Source: Gp1-AA145 sp963757135
GTDB taxonomy: Bacteria; Acidobacteriota; Terriglobia; Terriglobales; Acidobacteriaceae
Direction of reading: 5' to 3'
NCBI GenBank assembly: GCA_963757135.1
Contig: CAVWQE010000005.1
Span: 186,001 to 250,000, forward strand
Length of the DNA stretch: 64,000 nucleotides
Position 1 is the first letter of the stretch. Each line of letters starts with the position of its first letter. Of the stretch, positions 43,069 to 51,489 are shown in pieces. The position numbers were made by a program, and so were the translations under genes. Below the pieces are notes generated by a model that did not search any database, was not told the DNA's origin, and worked only from the letters and a program-made list of their open reading frames with translations.

Positions 43069-43950
43069 ATGAGCTTGGAAGCCGTGATTTTGCTCGTTCT
43101 AAAAACCAGCATTGTGCTGGACACGCTAGGGGCCGGGCTACAAACCACGTTCGGCGAAGCAACGTCACTGTTTCGACGGCCTTCCGACCTGGCACGTGCA
43201 TTTGTCTCCATGAATGTGGTAATGCCTGTCTTCGCGCTGGCGCTGGCGATGACTTTTAACCTTCATCCGGCAGTGAAAATTGCGCTGGTCGCATTGTCAG
43301 TGTCTCCTATACCGCCGCTGTTCCCGCACCGGGCACTCAAGGCAGGCGATCGAGATTACACCTTTGGGCTGTTGGTTGCGATGGGCCTGCTGGCGATCAT
43401 CGTAATTCCAGTCGCAATGAAGATCTTCGAGAGTCTCACCGGGTTGCCGTTGCAGATGCCAGCTCGTTCGGTTGCTTCGCTGGTTGGCAGCACAATTGTG
43501 CTGCCACTCTTTGGCGGAATTGCCCTGCGAAACTTAGTGCCTGGTTTCGCACAACGAGCGGCAAGACCGATTGGAATTTTAGCTTTGGTTCTCCTGGTCC
43601 TGAGTGTCGTGCCGGTTCTGTTCGTGTCGGCGCGTACCATACTGTCTCTGATCGGCAATGGCACGGTCCTAAGCTTCGCGGCGTTTGCCCTGGTCGGTGT
43701 GGGTGCTGGTTATCTGTTCGGGGGTCCGGAACCCGAAAATCGCCGCGTACTGGCGCTTGCAACATCGGCCCGCCATCCCGCGATAGCAGTTGCGATTGCG
43801 CAGACAAATTTCCCTGATCAGAAGCTGGTCGTACCGGCGATTGTCCTGTACCTAATTATCAGCATCATCAGCGGGATGGTGACTGGCGTGGCGAAGCGCG
43901 GCAAAGCAGCAAGTACCCAGGGCGACGTGGAAGTGCGAAAGGCTGCGTGA
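43069..43950 (+). CDS. BASS-family (bile acid:sodium symporter-like) transporter
   Basis: The 293-residue protein has about nine hydrophobic helices and the general pattern of SBF/BASS transporters (FALALAMTFNLHPAVKIALV, ALSVSPIPPLFPHRAL, ALATSARHPAIAVAIAQTNFP). The PAIAVAIA helix near the C terminus fits the crossover region of the fold. The substrate is unknown; family members carry organic acids, sulfonates or bile acids with sodium. AAGG precedes the ATG. It follows the small Spy-like gene closely. Confidence 0.78.
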   Translation: MSLEAVILLVLKTSIVLDTLGAGLQTTFGEATSLFRRPSDLARAFVSMNVVMPVFALALAMTFNLHPAVKIALVALSVSPIPPLFPHRALKAGDRDYTFGLLVAMGLLAIIVIPVAMKIFESLTGLPLQMPARSVASLVGSTIVLPLFGGIALRNLVPGFAQRAARPIGILALVLLVLSVVPVLFVSARTILSLIGNGTVLSFAAFALVGVGAGYLFGGPEPENRRVLALATSARHPAIAVAIAQTNFPDQKLVVPAIVLYLIISIISGMVTGVAKRGKAASTQGDVEVRKAA

Positions 43951-44058
43951 AACGCAGAAGGCCTGAACACCACGGGAGAGCTCAACGATGATGCTTACAT
44001 CTTCTCAGCTGAATCCAACTGAATCCCTACGAACCTAAGCGATTACTAGAGGTCAAAT

Positions 44059-45072
44059 ATGCCCAGCAGCGAAACGAAAACACGGCCTATTCCCGTCACT
44101 GCCGATAACTTCAACCGTGCCGAATCCGACATGTACTTTGCTGGAATCGTTCAAACGGAGGGGGCCTTCGGCAAGTTTAATCATCATCGCGAACTCATAC
44201 CGATCGACAAACAGCCGGTGATCCGATCTAACCGCGACACGCTATATTCCGCTGGAGTGTTCGATCTAAACGCGGGGCCAGTGACAATTACGCTGCCCGA
44301 TGCCGGTGCGCGTTTCATGTCTTTGCAGGTGATCGACGAAGACCAATACACGCCTGCGGTTTTCTACGGTGCCGGCAACTACACCCTGTCCAAAGACAGG
44401 ATCGGTACACGGTATGTCCTCGTGGCCCTTCGGACACTGCTCGATCCCAACGATCCGAACGATGTCGCGAAAGTCCATGACTTGCAGGATGCTGTCAAAG
44501 TGGATCAACCAGCCCCGGGACGCTTCGAGGTGTCCAACTGGGATCGGAACAGCCAGAAGAGAGTACGGGATGCGCTCTTGGTGCTTGGCTCCACCCTCAT
44601 CGATACGAAGAGAACATTTGGGCCGCGAGATCAAGTGGATTCGGTGAGGCACTTGATTGGGACTGCCACGGCTTGGGGCGGAAATCCTGAAGAAGACGCT
44701 CTGTATCTGAATGTCACACCCGCTAACAACGATGGCAAAACCATTTACAAACTGACAGTTAAAGACGTGCCTGTTGAAGCATTCTGGTCGATCAGCGTTT
44801 ACAACGCCGAAGGCTACTTTGAGAAAAATGATCGTGATGCTTACACGCTGAACAACGTCACGTCCAGGAAGAACGCGGATGGGTCGGTTACCGTCCAATT
44901 CGGTGAATGCGGCGCAAGAGTCGTCAATTGCCTGCCGGTCATGCCAGGGTGGAACTATTTGGTCCGGCTGTATCGTCCGCGTCCGGAGATTCTGGATGGA
45001 AGCTGGAAATTCCCCGAAGCGTTGCCCACGGGTGATGCGGTATCACCGGAGAAAGTCAGGAAAGTCGCGTAA
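44059..45072 (+). CDS. DUF1254/DUF1214-type protein
   Basis: The 337-residue protein has an N-terminal DUF1254-like half (AESDMYFAGIVQTEGAFGKF, then HHRELIPIDKQPVIRSNRDT and TITLPDAGARFMSLQVIDED) and a C-terminal DUF1214-like half (DVPVEAFWSISVYNAEGYFE, then GWNYLVRLYRP). Such proteins are common and mostly uncharacterised. There is no signal peptide here, although relatives are often exported. AGAGG precedes the ATG. No dyad lies upstream. Confidence 0.82.
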   Translation: MPSSETKTRPIPVTADNFNRAESDMYFAGIVQTEGAFGKFNHHRELIPIDKQPVIRSNRDTLYSAGVFDLNAGPVTITLPDAGARFMSLQVIDEDQYTPAVFYGAGNYTLSKDRIGTRYVLVALRTLLDPNDPNDVAKVHDLQDAVKVDQPAPGRFEVSNWDRNSQKRVRDALLVLGSTLIDTKRTFGPRDQVDSVRHLIGTATAWGGNPEEDALYLNVTPANNDGKTIYKLTVKDVPVEAFWSISVYNAEGYFEKNDRDAYTLNNVTSRKNADGSVTVQFGECGARVVNCLPVMPGWNYLVRLYRPRPEILDGSWKFPEALPTGDAVSPEKVRKVA

Positions 45073-45149
45073 CGCAGTGAAACACGACTTCGTTTCTGAA
45101 CTCGCGGAATTGCAATTAACCGTTCCCACTGAGATTCTGCCGCAATCTC

Positions 45150-46217
45150 TTAATTGGGATCGACTGGATCTGGTGAAGGCATGCGTTTTAACGTTGGAAC
45201 AACATTCCCGTGTTTATCAACTCCAAATTGATGCTCCGCTTGGCTTAAACGCATTTTGATTTCCTGGAACTCGGATGTATCGACTTTGTACTCAGGTCTG
45301 GGCGGAAGCAAGCCATTGATTTCCTGCTGCGCCTTCTTGATCCGGTCCCGTGTTTGGGGATGACTACGAAACGCCTTCCCCAAAAAATGCTGCTTGGGTT
45401 TCTCCATGCTGGTTAGTCTCTCGAAGAATGCGGTGAGCGCCTGGGGATCGTACCCAGCCTTGTAGATGTATTGCACGGCAAGAAAATCGGCTTCGGACTC
45501 AAATTGCCTGGAAAACTTCATGAACATCATTGGGCTGCCTACGGATAGGGCCTCATGCGCGGCGTAACCAATCGGCCCTCCTACCATCATCAGTGGAAGT
45601 GACGCAAAGTCCATCAACTGCCCACGCGTTCTCGAGCGAACGGCATGGCATGCTGCAACATGCGCAATTTCGTGCGCCATGACGCCGGCGAGTTCCGCCT
45701 CGCTATCGGCGCTAAGAATCAGGCCGGAGTCAACATAAAAAAACCCGCCTGGGAGCGCAAACGCATTCACATTGTCTGAGTCAATGATCTTGAACGTAAA
45801 AGGCACGCGAGCGTCAGAGTTTCGGACAAGTTCCTGTCCCAGTTGATTGACGTACTGCGTCACAATGGGGTCAGTGATTAGTTTGGACGTGGCTTCGACT
45901 TCGCCGGCGTAGTCTTTGCCCATCTTAATCTGGTGCTCCAGGCTGTACCAGTTTCCAAAGCCGCGCTTGCAACCGATATTGCGGTAACCGATGGCTTCAA
46001 TGTCGCGAATGCCGCCATGATGAAACTTCGTTACGCCTGGAACATTGAAATGTGTGTCATCTGCCGGAGTTGTACCCACCCCTTGTCCCACCGCGCAAAG
46101 CCCGCATACGACTTGAAAGATGCATGAAGAAACTACTCTAAGTGCCGTCGGCCGGAGTCGCACTACGTAGATCCCAGTCGTGCTCACGATCTGTAATCTC
46201 TTGGCTTGAAGTTGCAT
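45150..46217 (-). CDS. exported M48-family zinc metalloprotease
   Basis: From the ATG at 46217 the product has 355 residues. It has an N-terminal hydrophobic region (about 25-45) and a BepA/YfgC-like M48 domain. The zinc motif HEIAHVAACHAV lies near residue 180, with a downstream glutamate ligand in SEADFLAVQYIYKAGYDP. QTRDRIKKAQQEI closes the domain. The family degrades or assists folding of envelope proteins. The frame is open to 46277, but the dyad at 46293 with TAAACT at 46269 fits a start at 46217 better. It is divergent from a small Cys-rich gene. Confidence 0.85.
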   Translation of the reverse strand: MQLQAKRLQIVSTTGIYVVRLRPTALRVVSSCIFQVVCGLCAVGQGVGTTPADDTHFNVPGVTKFHHGGIRDIEAIGYRNIGCKRGFGNWYSLEHQIKMGKDYAGEVEATSKLITDPIVTQYVNQLGQELVRNSDARVPFTFKIIDSDNVNAFALPGGFFYVDSGLILSADSEAELAGVMAHEIAHVAACHAVRSRTRGQLMDFASLPLMMVGGPIGYAAHEALSVGSPMMFMKFSRQFESEADFLAVQYIYKAGYDPQALTAFFERLTSMEKPKQHFLGKAFRSHPQTRDRIKKAQQEINGLLPPRPEYKVDTSEFQEIKMRLSQAEHQFGVDKHGNVVPTLKRMPSPDPVDPN

Positions 46218-46292
46218 GGCTGTGCTGCTCGGATCCGACTCGACGGGAGCTCCTGCCTTGCACAGTTTAGGAATCAAGTCTGTCCCAGGAGA

Positions 46293-46308
46293 CTGTTAAT
46301 TGTGTCAG
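46293..46308 (-). promoter_or_regulatory. las/lux-type dyad with -10 element (M48 protease gene)
   Basis: CTGTTAATTGTGTCAG. Read leftward, TAAACT begins 24 nt beyond it (46269). Confidence 0.7.
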
Positions 46309-46430
46309 TGCTCGCGTAACGAGGAGCGTGATGGTCAGAGGTGGGGAGAGCAGTCGCAAGCTGCGTGACATGCCGAACGCTAAGTTGAAAGGATTGAGCT
46401 GGGCGCGCGTGGAGCAAGAATTGCCGCGCA

Positions 46431-46446
46431 CTGCTAATTCTGACAG
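46431..46446 (+). promoter_or_regulatory. las/lux-type dyad with -10 element (Cys-rich small gene)
   Basis: CTGCTAATTCTGACAG. TAAGCT begins 23 nt beyond it (46469). Confidence 0.7.
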
Positions 46447-46561
46447 TTTCCCTGGAAACGAACTCGCCTAAGCTGTTTCCGTGCCGTCGGCAGCGCCACC
46501 GGCCCGCGCCAACCTCGCCAAACCAGGAAGATTTCGAACCATTCGGTATTCAAGGCGAAAC

Positions 46562-46819
46562 ATGATTACTTGCTCACAGTGCGGAATGGTCAAACGGGAA
46601 GCGAATCATTGGTTTCTCGCATGGACCGAACGGAGCGGGGAGCGGTTCTGTTTCGCGCCTCTCGAGTCGGATCTCTCAATAGCAAGCGAAGAAAGCGTCC
46701 AAACGCTTTGTGGCGAGCGCTGCCTACACAAAGCCGTGCAGCGCTTTTCGGATTCTGTCGCCCTATTTTGCCGGCCATTTTACAAAGGGAGGGTGCATCG
46801 TGAAGATTCAGACAACTGA
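46562..46819 (+). CDS. small Cys-rich protein, probable zinc ribbon
   Basis: The 85-residue product begins MITCSQCGMVKREANHWFLA and later has TLCGERCLHKAVQRF, giving two CxxC/CxxxC pairs suited to bind one zinc. No signal peptide. The ribosome site is weak, but a dyad with a -10 element lies 115 nt upstream. I know no named family; a small nucleic-acid- or protein-binding module is plausible. The 45-codon frame at 46800 overlaps its end. Confidence 0.62.
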   Translation: MITCSQCGMVKREANHWFLAWTERSGERFCFAPLESDLSIASEESVQTLCGERCLHKAVQRFSDSVALFCRPFYKGRVHREDSDN

Positions 46820-46937
46820 CGCGAATTTCGAAAACGTTGACCGGCGTCATTGGTATCACGGGATCACGCTCCGGGGATCAAATCAGCAGACAATCACCCA
46901 CAGCAAACAAGCACCAGAATCTGTGGGAGAGATTTAG
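46800..46937 (+). CDS. possible 45-residue coupled peptide
   Basis: A GTG at 46800, 7 nt after a strong GGAGG, opens a 45-codon frame (VKIQTTDANFENVDRRHWYH and so on) overlapping the end of the Cys-rich gene. The ribosome site is the main support; the sequence has no recognisable feature. Confidence 0.35.
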   Translation: MKIQTTDANFENVDRRHWYHGITLRGSNQQTITHSKQAPESVGEI

Positions 46938-47328
46938 ACGCGGCGTTTCGAGCTGGAATTGCCGAATGGGCTTGAGTGGTGTTGTCTATCTGATGGTTCG
47001 ATCGTCAAGACTGTTTAAGTGTCCCCACAGCCGGACCAACGTGAACGCCGTCCAACTTTTGGAATGTGGTGGGGCGCGCCGGGCCAGTCAGGAGTCTCAC
47101 TTCGTGGCATTCGACAAGGCACTAAGTCTCCGAGACCAGTCTGAGCCTGCTGCTCTCGCGATCATGTTTCGTTTTCTTGAGAGCAGGGCTGGCTCTCTGC
47201 GGTGAGAATTCCAGCTCAGCTGTAAGCAATGACAGTACCGGGCGCTCCAGTATTTTGCGTAGTCTCCCACTAGGCGTTTGTACGACTTACCTGCCGCAAT
47301 CAGACGGGTTCCGAAACGGAGAAAAAAG
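46938..47328. other. upstream region of NarL-type regulator
   Basis: It holds the dyad at 47220 and its -10 element at 47260. A 122-codon frame through 47205 has no ribosome site and no domain, and I do not accept it. Confidence 0.4.
47220..47235 (+). promoter_or_regulatory. las/lux-type dyad with -10 element (regulator gene)
   Basis: CTGTAAGCAATGACAG. TAGTCT begins 25 nt beyond it (47260). The regulator start at 47329 is 93 nt from the dyad. Confidence 0.7.
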
Positions 47329-48054
47329 ATGAGCTGCCGAATCCTGCTTGCAGATGATCATGAGTTGGTTCGATCTGGCCTGAAGGCTGTACTAGAGTCC
47401 GAACCCGACCTGACAGTCTGTGGGGAATCCGGCGATGGAATAGATACTATTCGGCTAGCGGCGCAATCGAAGCCAGACATTATCATCGCCGACCCCTGGC
47501 TCCCAGGGGCGAACGGAGTCATCCTGACTCGTCGCATTCTCGAGAGTCGTCCCAGCCAAAAAGTATTGATGTTCGGCACGCTTGACTCGAACGAACCAGT
47601 ACGGGATCTCCTGCAAGCCGGAGTCAAGGGCGTGGTGTTGAAAACCGATGGAGTTGAAGACATTCTTGATGCGATCAGGGCATTGCGAATGGATCGGACC
47701 TATTTCACCTCTGCTATTGAATCCGTCATTCTCCGCGAATACCTGGGACTCGTGCCCCAAACGGCGCCTGAGCAGCCTGCCGCCAGCCTCACATTGCGGG
47801 AACAGGAAGTAGCGCAACTGCTTGCGGAAGGCAGGGTGACCAAAGAAATCGGAGAAATTCTCGGCACAAGCGTCAAAACGGCCGCTACACATCGAAGCAA
47901 CCTCATGCGTAAAATCGGAGTCCACAATCTTGCCCAGATGACTCTTTACGCCATCTCGCATCATCTGATTGAGGCCCCCACCTTCCAGATACTTGCGAAG
48001 GTGGTAGAGCTCAAACAACCGGAAACCCAGAGCGCACACAAAGCTGCTGCTTGA
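47329..48054 (+). CDS. NarL/FixJ-family response regulator
   Basis: From the ATG behind GGAGAAAAAAG the product has 241 residues. It has a receiver (DDH pocket at 9-11, phospho-acceptor in IIIADPWLPG at about 54, lysine in VVLKTDG) and a LuxR/GerE-type HTH (SLTLREQEVAQLLAEG to NLMRKIGVHN). The receiver has tryptophan after the Asp-Pro (DPWLPG) where IGMP-like sequences are usual. Its GerE-fold HTH is of the class that binds 16-bp dyads like the one in front of its own gene. No kinase is adjacent. The C-terminal 25 residues are a non-conserved tail. Confidence 0.9.
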   Translation: MSCRILLADDHELVRSGLKAVLESEPDLTVCGESGDGIDTIRLAAQSKPDIIIADPWLPGANGVILTRRILESRPSQKVLMFGTLDSNEPVRDLLQAGVKGVVLKTDGVEDILDAIRALRMDRTYFTSAIESVILREYLGLVPQTAPEQPAASLTLREQEVAQLLAEGRVTKEIGEILGTSVKTAATHRSNLMRKIGVHNLAQMTLYAISHHLIEAPTFQILAKVVELKQPETQSAHKAAA

Positions 48055-48315
48055 TCTGCAGGTACGCTTGAGGATTGCCGCCCTGTAAGGTCAGCAGATG
48101 ACATGGCCACGCCGCAAGCAAGAAAATACTGTGAGCTGACAGGTTTGCCCGCGCGAGAGCAAGTGCCCGCGGCAGAAGGGTCGTGCAACCGTTCTCATGT
48201 TTGCGGATGATGCGATGGAGCTGTGGGAATATCCTGATTCCGGGACAAGTGCGGACCTCCCAGTCAGGGCGGCAGAATTGGCATGATTCGAATCGGTCTC
48301 AGGGGAAAATTGGTT

Positions 48316-49068
48316 TCAGACGGCCCGGAGCCGATCACTTGCCCGCAGGGCCGGCTTCTCACCCTGCTTTTCGACATGTTCACTGAACAGCACCCGATAG
48401 ACTCCTCCACCGATGACTCCGCCGATGAGGGGTGCGACCCAGAAAAGCCACAGCTGACGCACCGCCCATCCGCCAGCGAAAATTGCGGGGCCTGTGCTGC
48501 GCGCCGGATTTACGGAGGTATTGGTAACCGGGATCCCGACTAGATGAATCAGTGTCAAAGCTAGACCAATGGCGATTGGCGCGAGTGCCTGGGGTGCCCG
48601 GCGATCGGTTGAGCCAAGAATGATCAGAATAAAGAATGTGGTCAAAACCACTTCGGCCAGCAAGCAGGCGGGCAATGAATAGCCACCGGGCGAGTGTGCT
48701 CCATATCCGTTCGAAGCAAATCCAGCGGTTACGTCAAAACCTGCTTTCCCATTCGCAATCAGATACAAAGTTCCGGCGCCGACAAATGCTCCAAAGACTT
48801 GTGCGAGGGCATAAGTCAGCAACTCCGAGGCGGGAAAGCGTCCGCCGACAACCATGCCTACCGAAACGGCCGGGTTCAAGTGACAACCGGAAATATGGCC
48901 GATGGCAAATGCCATGGTCAATAGGGTGAGCCCAAAGGCCAGGGCAACTCCAAGGAAACCAATTCCCAGCGCCGGGAACGCTGCTGCCAACACGGCGCTG
49001 CCGCACCCCCCAAATACAAGCCAAAACGTTCCAATGAATTCTGCGATCGTGCGTTTTCCGAGAGTCAT
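48316..49068 (-). CDS. aqpZ: aquaporin Z
   Basis: The 250-residue membrane channel closely resembles AqpZ. The two NPA motifs are CHLNPAVSVG and SVNPARSTGP, and FASNGYGAHSPGGYS and GLALTLIHLVGIPVTNTSVN are nearly AqpZ-identical segments. The arginine of the selectivity filter follows the second NPA. It conducts water across the inner membrane. The C-terminal tail (SEHVEKQGEKPALRASDRLR) is longer than in E. coli. A dyad with a TATTCT -10 element lies about 136 nt upstream (49205), placing an osmotic-flow gene in the common regulon. Confidence 0.93.
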   Translation of the reverse strand: MTLGKRTIAEFIGTFWLVFGGCGSAVLAAAFPALGIGFLGVALAFGLTLLTMAFAIGHISGCHLNPAVSVGMVVGGRFPASELLTYALAQVFGAFVGAGTLYLIANGKAGFDVTAGFASNGYGAHSPGGYSLPACLLAEVVLTTFFILIILGSTDRRAPQALAPIAIGLALTLIHLVGIPVTNTSVNPARSTGPAIFAGGWAVRQLWLFWVAPLIGGVIGGGVYRVLFSEHVEKQGEKPALRASDRLRAV

Positions 49069-49204
49069 ACGATAGTCCTCGTGCTTCCATGAGTCTGCCG
49101 GCAGCAGAGTTTGCCGCCGGGGCGCACGCCCAGTTGGGAGATGCTTATACGCCTCATCGTCTCTTCGTCCGTAGGAAGAATATCAAGGGTGTCGCGCCCA
49201 ATAA

Positions 49205-49220
49205 CTGTCAGGAATTACAG
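49205..49220 (-). promoter_or_regulatory. las/lux-type dyad with -10 element (aqpZ)
   Basis: CTGTCAGGAATTACAG. Read leftward, TATTCT begins 23 nt beyond it (49182). Confidence 0.7.
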
Positions 49221-49303
49221 CCCTGAGCACACCGCGGTGCCAGCAAGCAAAGCGCAGCCAGTTGTGGGTTTAGAGTTCGAACGTGGAGCGCTTGGAGCGA
49301 CCC

Positions 49304-49945
49304 TTACGCCGCCAGGATATGATTGCGTAACGCATATTGGATTATTTCAGCGTCGTTGTTCAGGCCTAAGCCATCCATCAAACGATACTTGTGGAATGCT
49401 ACTGTTCGAGTCGTTAGCTTCAAGACGTCTGCGACCTCTTTCATCGAGCGGCCCTCCGCGAGCAGTTGTAGCACGTCAAGTTGCCTGTCAGTGAGTTTGC
49501 TGGGCGCCATGCTACGCTCGGCAGGGCATTTTGGCTCTGCGGAAAGCTCGAGGGCTGCGGAGATGTAGCAATCTCCTCGAAGAGCGGTGCGAATTGCGGA
49601 CACCAGTTCTGACGCCGCCGAGGTTTTTAGCACATATCCGTCAGCTCCGCGTCGAAGGGACTCGGCGATAACCTCCGGGTCGCGATTAATCGTCACGTAA
49701 ATAATCTTTGCGTTGGGCGTGACCCGCTTAATACGTTCCGCAGCGTCTAGTCCATTCAAAAGCGGCATGCCAATGTCCACAAGAATGGCGTCGGGCATAC
49801 AACTCTGCGCTGCCCGAATCAAGGACCGTCCGTCATGAACTTTGGCGACTACTTCAAAATCGGTTGCAAGAATTCTTTCTAAGGCGTCGGCGACCAAAGT
49901 GTGGTCGTCCGCAATGAGGACACGTGGCCTGCTGGTTGCGCACAT
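49304..49945 (-). CDS. NarL/FixJ-family response regulator
   Basis: From the ATG at 49945 (GAGG upstream) the product has 213 residues. It has a receiver (IADDH pocket, phospho-acceptor in AILVDIGMPLLNG, lysine in GYVLKTSA) and a GerE-type HTH (KLTDRQLDVLQLLAEGRSMK to YRLMDGLGL). It is similar to the regulator at 51923: both share AEGR(S/T)MKE, LTxRTVAFHKYR and DG/DEFGL segments. Its promoter carries the dyad with a TAAAAT -10, so it may be autoregulated or driven by a common activator. It is divergent from the DUF2092 gene. Confidence 0.9.
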   Translation of the reverse strand: MCATSRPRVLIADDHTLVADALERILATDFEVVAKVHDGRSLIRAAQSCMPDAILVDIGMPLLNGLDAAERIKRVTPNAKIIYVTINRDPEVIAESLRRGADGYVLKTSAASELVSAIRTALRGDCYISAALELSAEPKCPAERSMAPSKLTDRQLDVLQLLAEGRSMKEVADVLKLTTRTVAFHKYRLMDGLGLNNDAEIIQYALRNHILAA

Positions 49946-50029
49946 AGTTGCCTCGCGAAATAATAGATTCCACGTACATACAAGCGAAAACCAATGCGCG
50001 AATTTTACCCCAGACTGCATCTCGTGTAA

Positions 50030-50045
50030 CTGTTATTTTTAGCAG
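50030..50045 (-). promoter_or_regulatory. las/lux-type dyad with strong -10 element (regulator gene)
   Basis: CTGTTATTTTTAGCAG. Read leftward, TAAAAT begins 23 nt beyond it (50007), the best -10 match in the set. Confidence 0.75.
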
Positions 50046-50070
50046 CCAAGGCTGATTGAACAACCAGACT

Positions 50071-50086
50071 CTGACATCTCTGACAG
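50071..50086 (+). promoter_or_regulatory. las/lux-type dyad (partial -10)
   Basis: CTGACATCTCTGACAG. The hexamer 24 nt beyond it reads GAAAAT, lacking only the first T of a -10. The DUF2092 gene starts at 50177. Confidence 0.6.
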
Positions 50087-50176
50087 TATTCCAAGGCCAC
50101 CTCCGAACCGAAAATAAACAGTCCATCAAATTGGCAGACTATCGTGGATATTGCATGGCGGGCAGGAGGAAAATTA

Positions 50177-50944
50177 ATGAAAAAGCGAATCCTGGCTCTC
50201 TGGCTTCCTTTTGTCTTTTGTTTGTCGTCTTGGTCTCAGAACCCATCAAGCAATAAGACAGATCAGCAGACCAAAGACATTGATCCCCTTGCGCTTAAGG
50301 TCTTGAAAGCGGCGACAGATCCTCTGCGCGATGCCAAGGCTTTCTCCTTTCGCGCACTCGTAAGCAGAGAGGACATCGGCACCAATGGGCAGGTCATCAC
50401 GCTCTTCAACCTCAGCGAAGTCGCGCTGCAACGTCCAGACAAATTGCATGTGAACTATCGAGGACGCGGCAAGAAAGTGCAACTGTTTTACAACGCCGAG
50501 AAGTGTGTCCTCTACACACCGGAAGAGAAGCTCTACACCTCGATCCCGTGTTCTAAAACGATTGATGCCGCGCTCGATGACTTAGACAAAAGAAACGTGT
50601 TCATCCCAATACGCAATTTTCTGGGAAGCGATCCATATCAGTCCCTCACAGACAACCTGGTCACCGCGTACGTAATCGGCCAAGTCATGCTGTTCGATGA
50701 GCCGGTACACCAGCTTGCATTCACTGAACCGAAGGCGGAGTGGCAATTGTGGGTGGTGGGTGGCGACCGGCCGAGGATTCGCAGACTTCAAGTCGTGGAT
50801 AAGACTAAACCCTGGCATCCCAGGATCACGGTTGATTTTCTGGACTGGGACCTGAACGCCACTCCAGCTCCGGACCTATTCACCTTCAACAAACCTCCAG
50901 ATGCGAAGGAAATTGGATTACTCCGGGAACCCCCAAGGAAATGA
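50177..50944 (+). CDS. DUF2092-type exported protein (LolA-like fold)
   Basis: The 255-residue product starts after AGGAGG and has a signal peptide (ILALWLPFVFCLSSWSQN). The mature part has the DUF2092 pattern: DPLALKVLKAATDPLRDAKA, a beta stretch LQRPDKLHVNYRGRGKKVQL, CVLYTPEEKLYTSIP and DRPRIRRLQVVDK. These proteins are predicted to adopt a LolA/LolB-like half-barrel that binds lipid or hydrophobic ligands in the periplasm. Its stop overlaps the start of the next gene by 4 nt (ATGA), implying translational coupling with the Asn-rich protein. Confidence 0.82.
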   Translation: MKKRILALWLPFVFCLSSWSQNPSSNKTDQQTKDIDPLALKVLKAATDPLRDAKAFSFRALVSREDIGTNGQVITLFNLSEVALQRPDKLHVNYRGRGKKVQLFYNAEKCVLYTPEEKLYTSIPCSKTIDAALDDLDKRNVFIPIRNFLGSDPYQSLTDNLVTAYVIGQVMLFDEPVHQLAFTEPKAEWQLWVVGGDRPRIRRLQVVDKTKPWHPRITVDFLDWDLNATPAPDLFTFNKPPDAKEIGLLREPPRK

Positions 50945-51489
50945 CTATGAAAACAATACTCAGTTGCATTCTGGCTGTTCTCCTGGCTGCGCAAAGCCTC
51001 TCCGCTGGAGTCGCACGATCCGGCAACAGCTCCAGGGTCGCGGTCGGAAACCGCAGCGGTAACGCTAACCGGACGGCCAACGCGAATCAGAACGCGAATG
51101 TTAACCGCAACGCGAACGTCAACCGTAATGCCAACGTCAATCAAAACGTGAACGTCAATCGCAATGTAAACGTAAACCGGAATGTTAATGTCCATGGCGG
51201 GTACTACGGTGGGTGCTGTGCTTACCAGGATAGTGGTTGGAACTGGGGATCCTTTGCAGCGGGAGCTGCTGTGGGGGCGGTGACTACTGCGGCCGTTTCC
51301 GCCGCCGCAACCCCATCCACGACAGTTGTGACAACCGCTCCGGCTGTTGGCAGCGTCATCACCACGCTTCCGGGTGGATGCTCCAGCGTCTCATCGGGAG
51401 GATCTGTTATCTATCAGTGTAGCGGGGCTTACTATCGGCCCTTTTACCAAGGGACGACCCTCGTGTACCAGTCTGTTACGTACCCCTAG
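50941..51489 (+). CDS. exported protein with an Asn ladder repeat
   Basis: The 182-residue product has a signal peptide (to about SLSAGVARS). A run of about 45 residues follows in which asparagine occupies every second position with Val, Ala or Arg between (for example ANANQNANVNRNANVNRNAN). The C-terminal part is Gly/Thr/Ser-rich with an Ala/Val hydrophobic segment (AAGAAVGAVTTAAVSAAATP) and two Cys near GGCSS and YQCSG. The nucleotide sequence varies (aac/aat, gtc/gtg/gta), so the repeat is kept at protein level. It is coupled to the DUF2092 gene. The function is unknown; a surface or fibrous role is possible. Confidence 0.75.
   Translation: MTMKTILSCILAVLLAAQSLSAGVARSGNSSRVAVGNRSGNANRTANANQNANVNRNANVNRNANVNQNVNVNRNVNVNRNVNVHGGYYGGCCAYQDSGWNWGSFAAGAAVGAVTTAAVSAAATPSTTVVTTAPAVGSVITTLPGGCSSVSSGGSVIYQCSGAYYRPFYQGTTLVYQSVTYP

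Larger units (their letters stand above)
46218..46561. other. divergent intergenic region with two dyads
   Basis: It contains one dyad for each direction (46293 leftward and 46431 rightward), each with its own -10 element. No gene is supported between them. Confidence 0.5.

Noticed and set aside
46837..47205. 122-residue frame before the NarL-type regulator
   Set aside because: No ribosome site, no recognisable features, and it overlaps the better-supported mini-ORF.
48136..48151. CTGACAGGTTTGCCCG between regulator and aquaporin genes
   Set aside because: Right half ends CCG, and no gene starts nearby in either direction.
50941..51200. The Asn-rich stretch as a CRISPR-like or DNA-level repeat
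   Set aside because: Codons vary between units and there are no spacers; it is a protein repeat.
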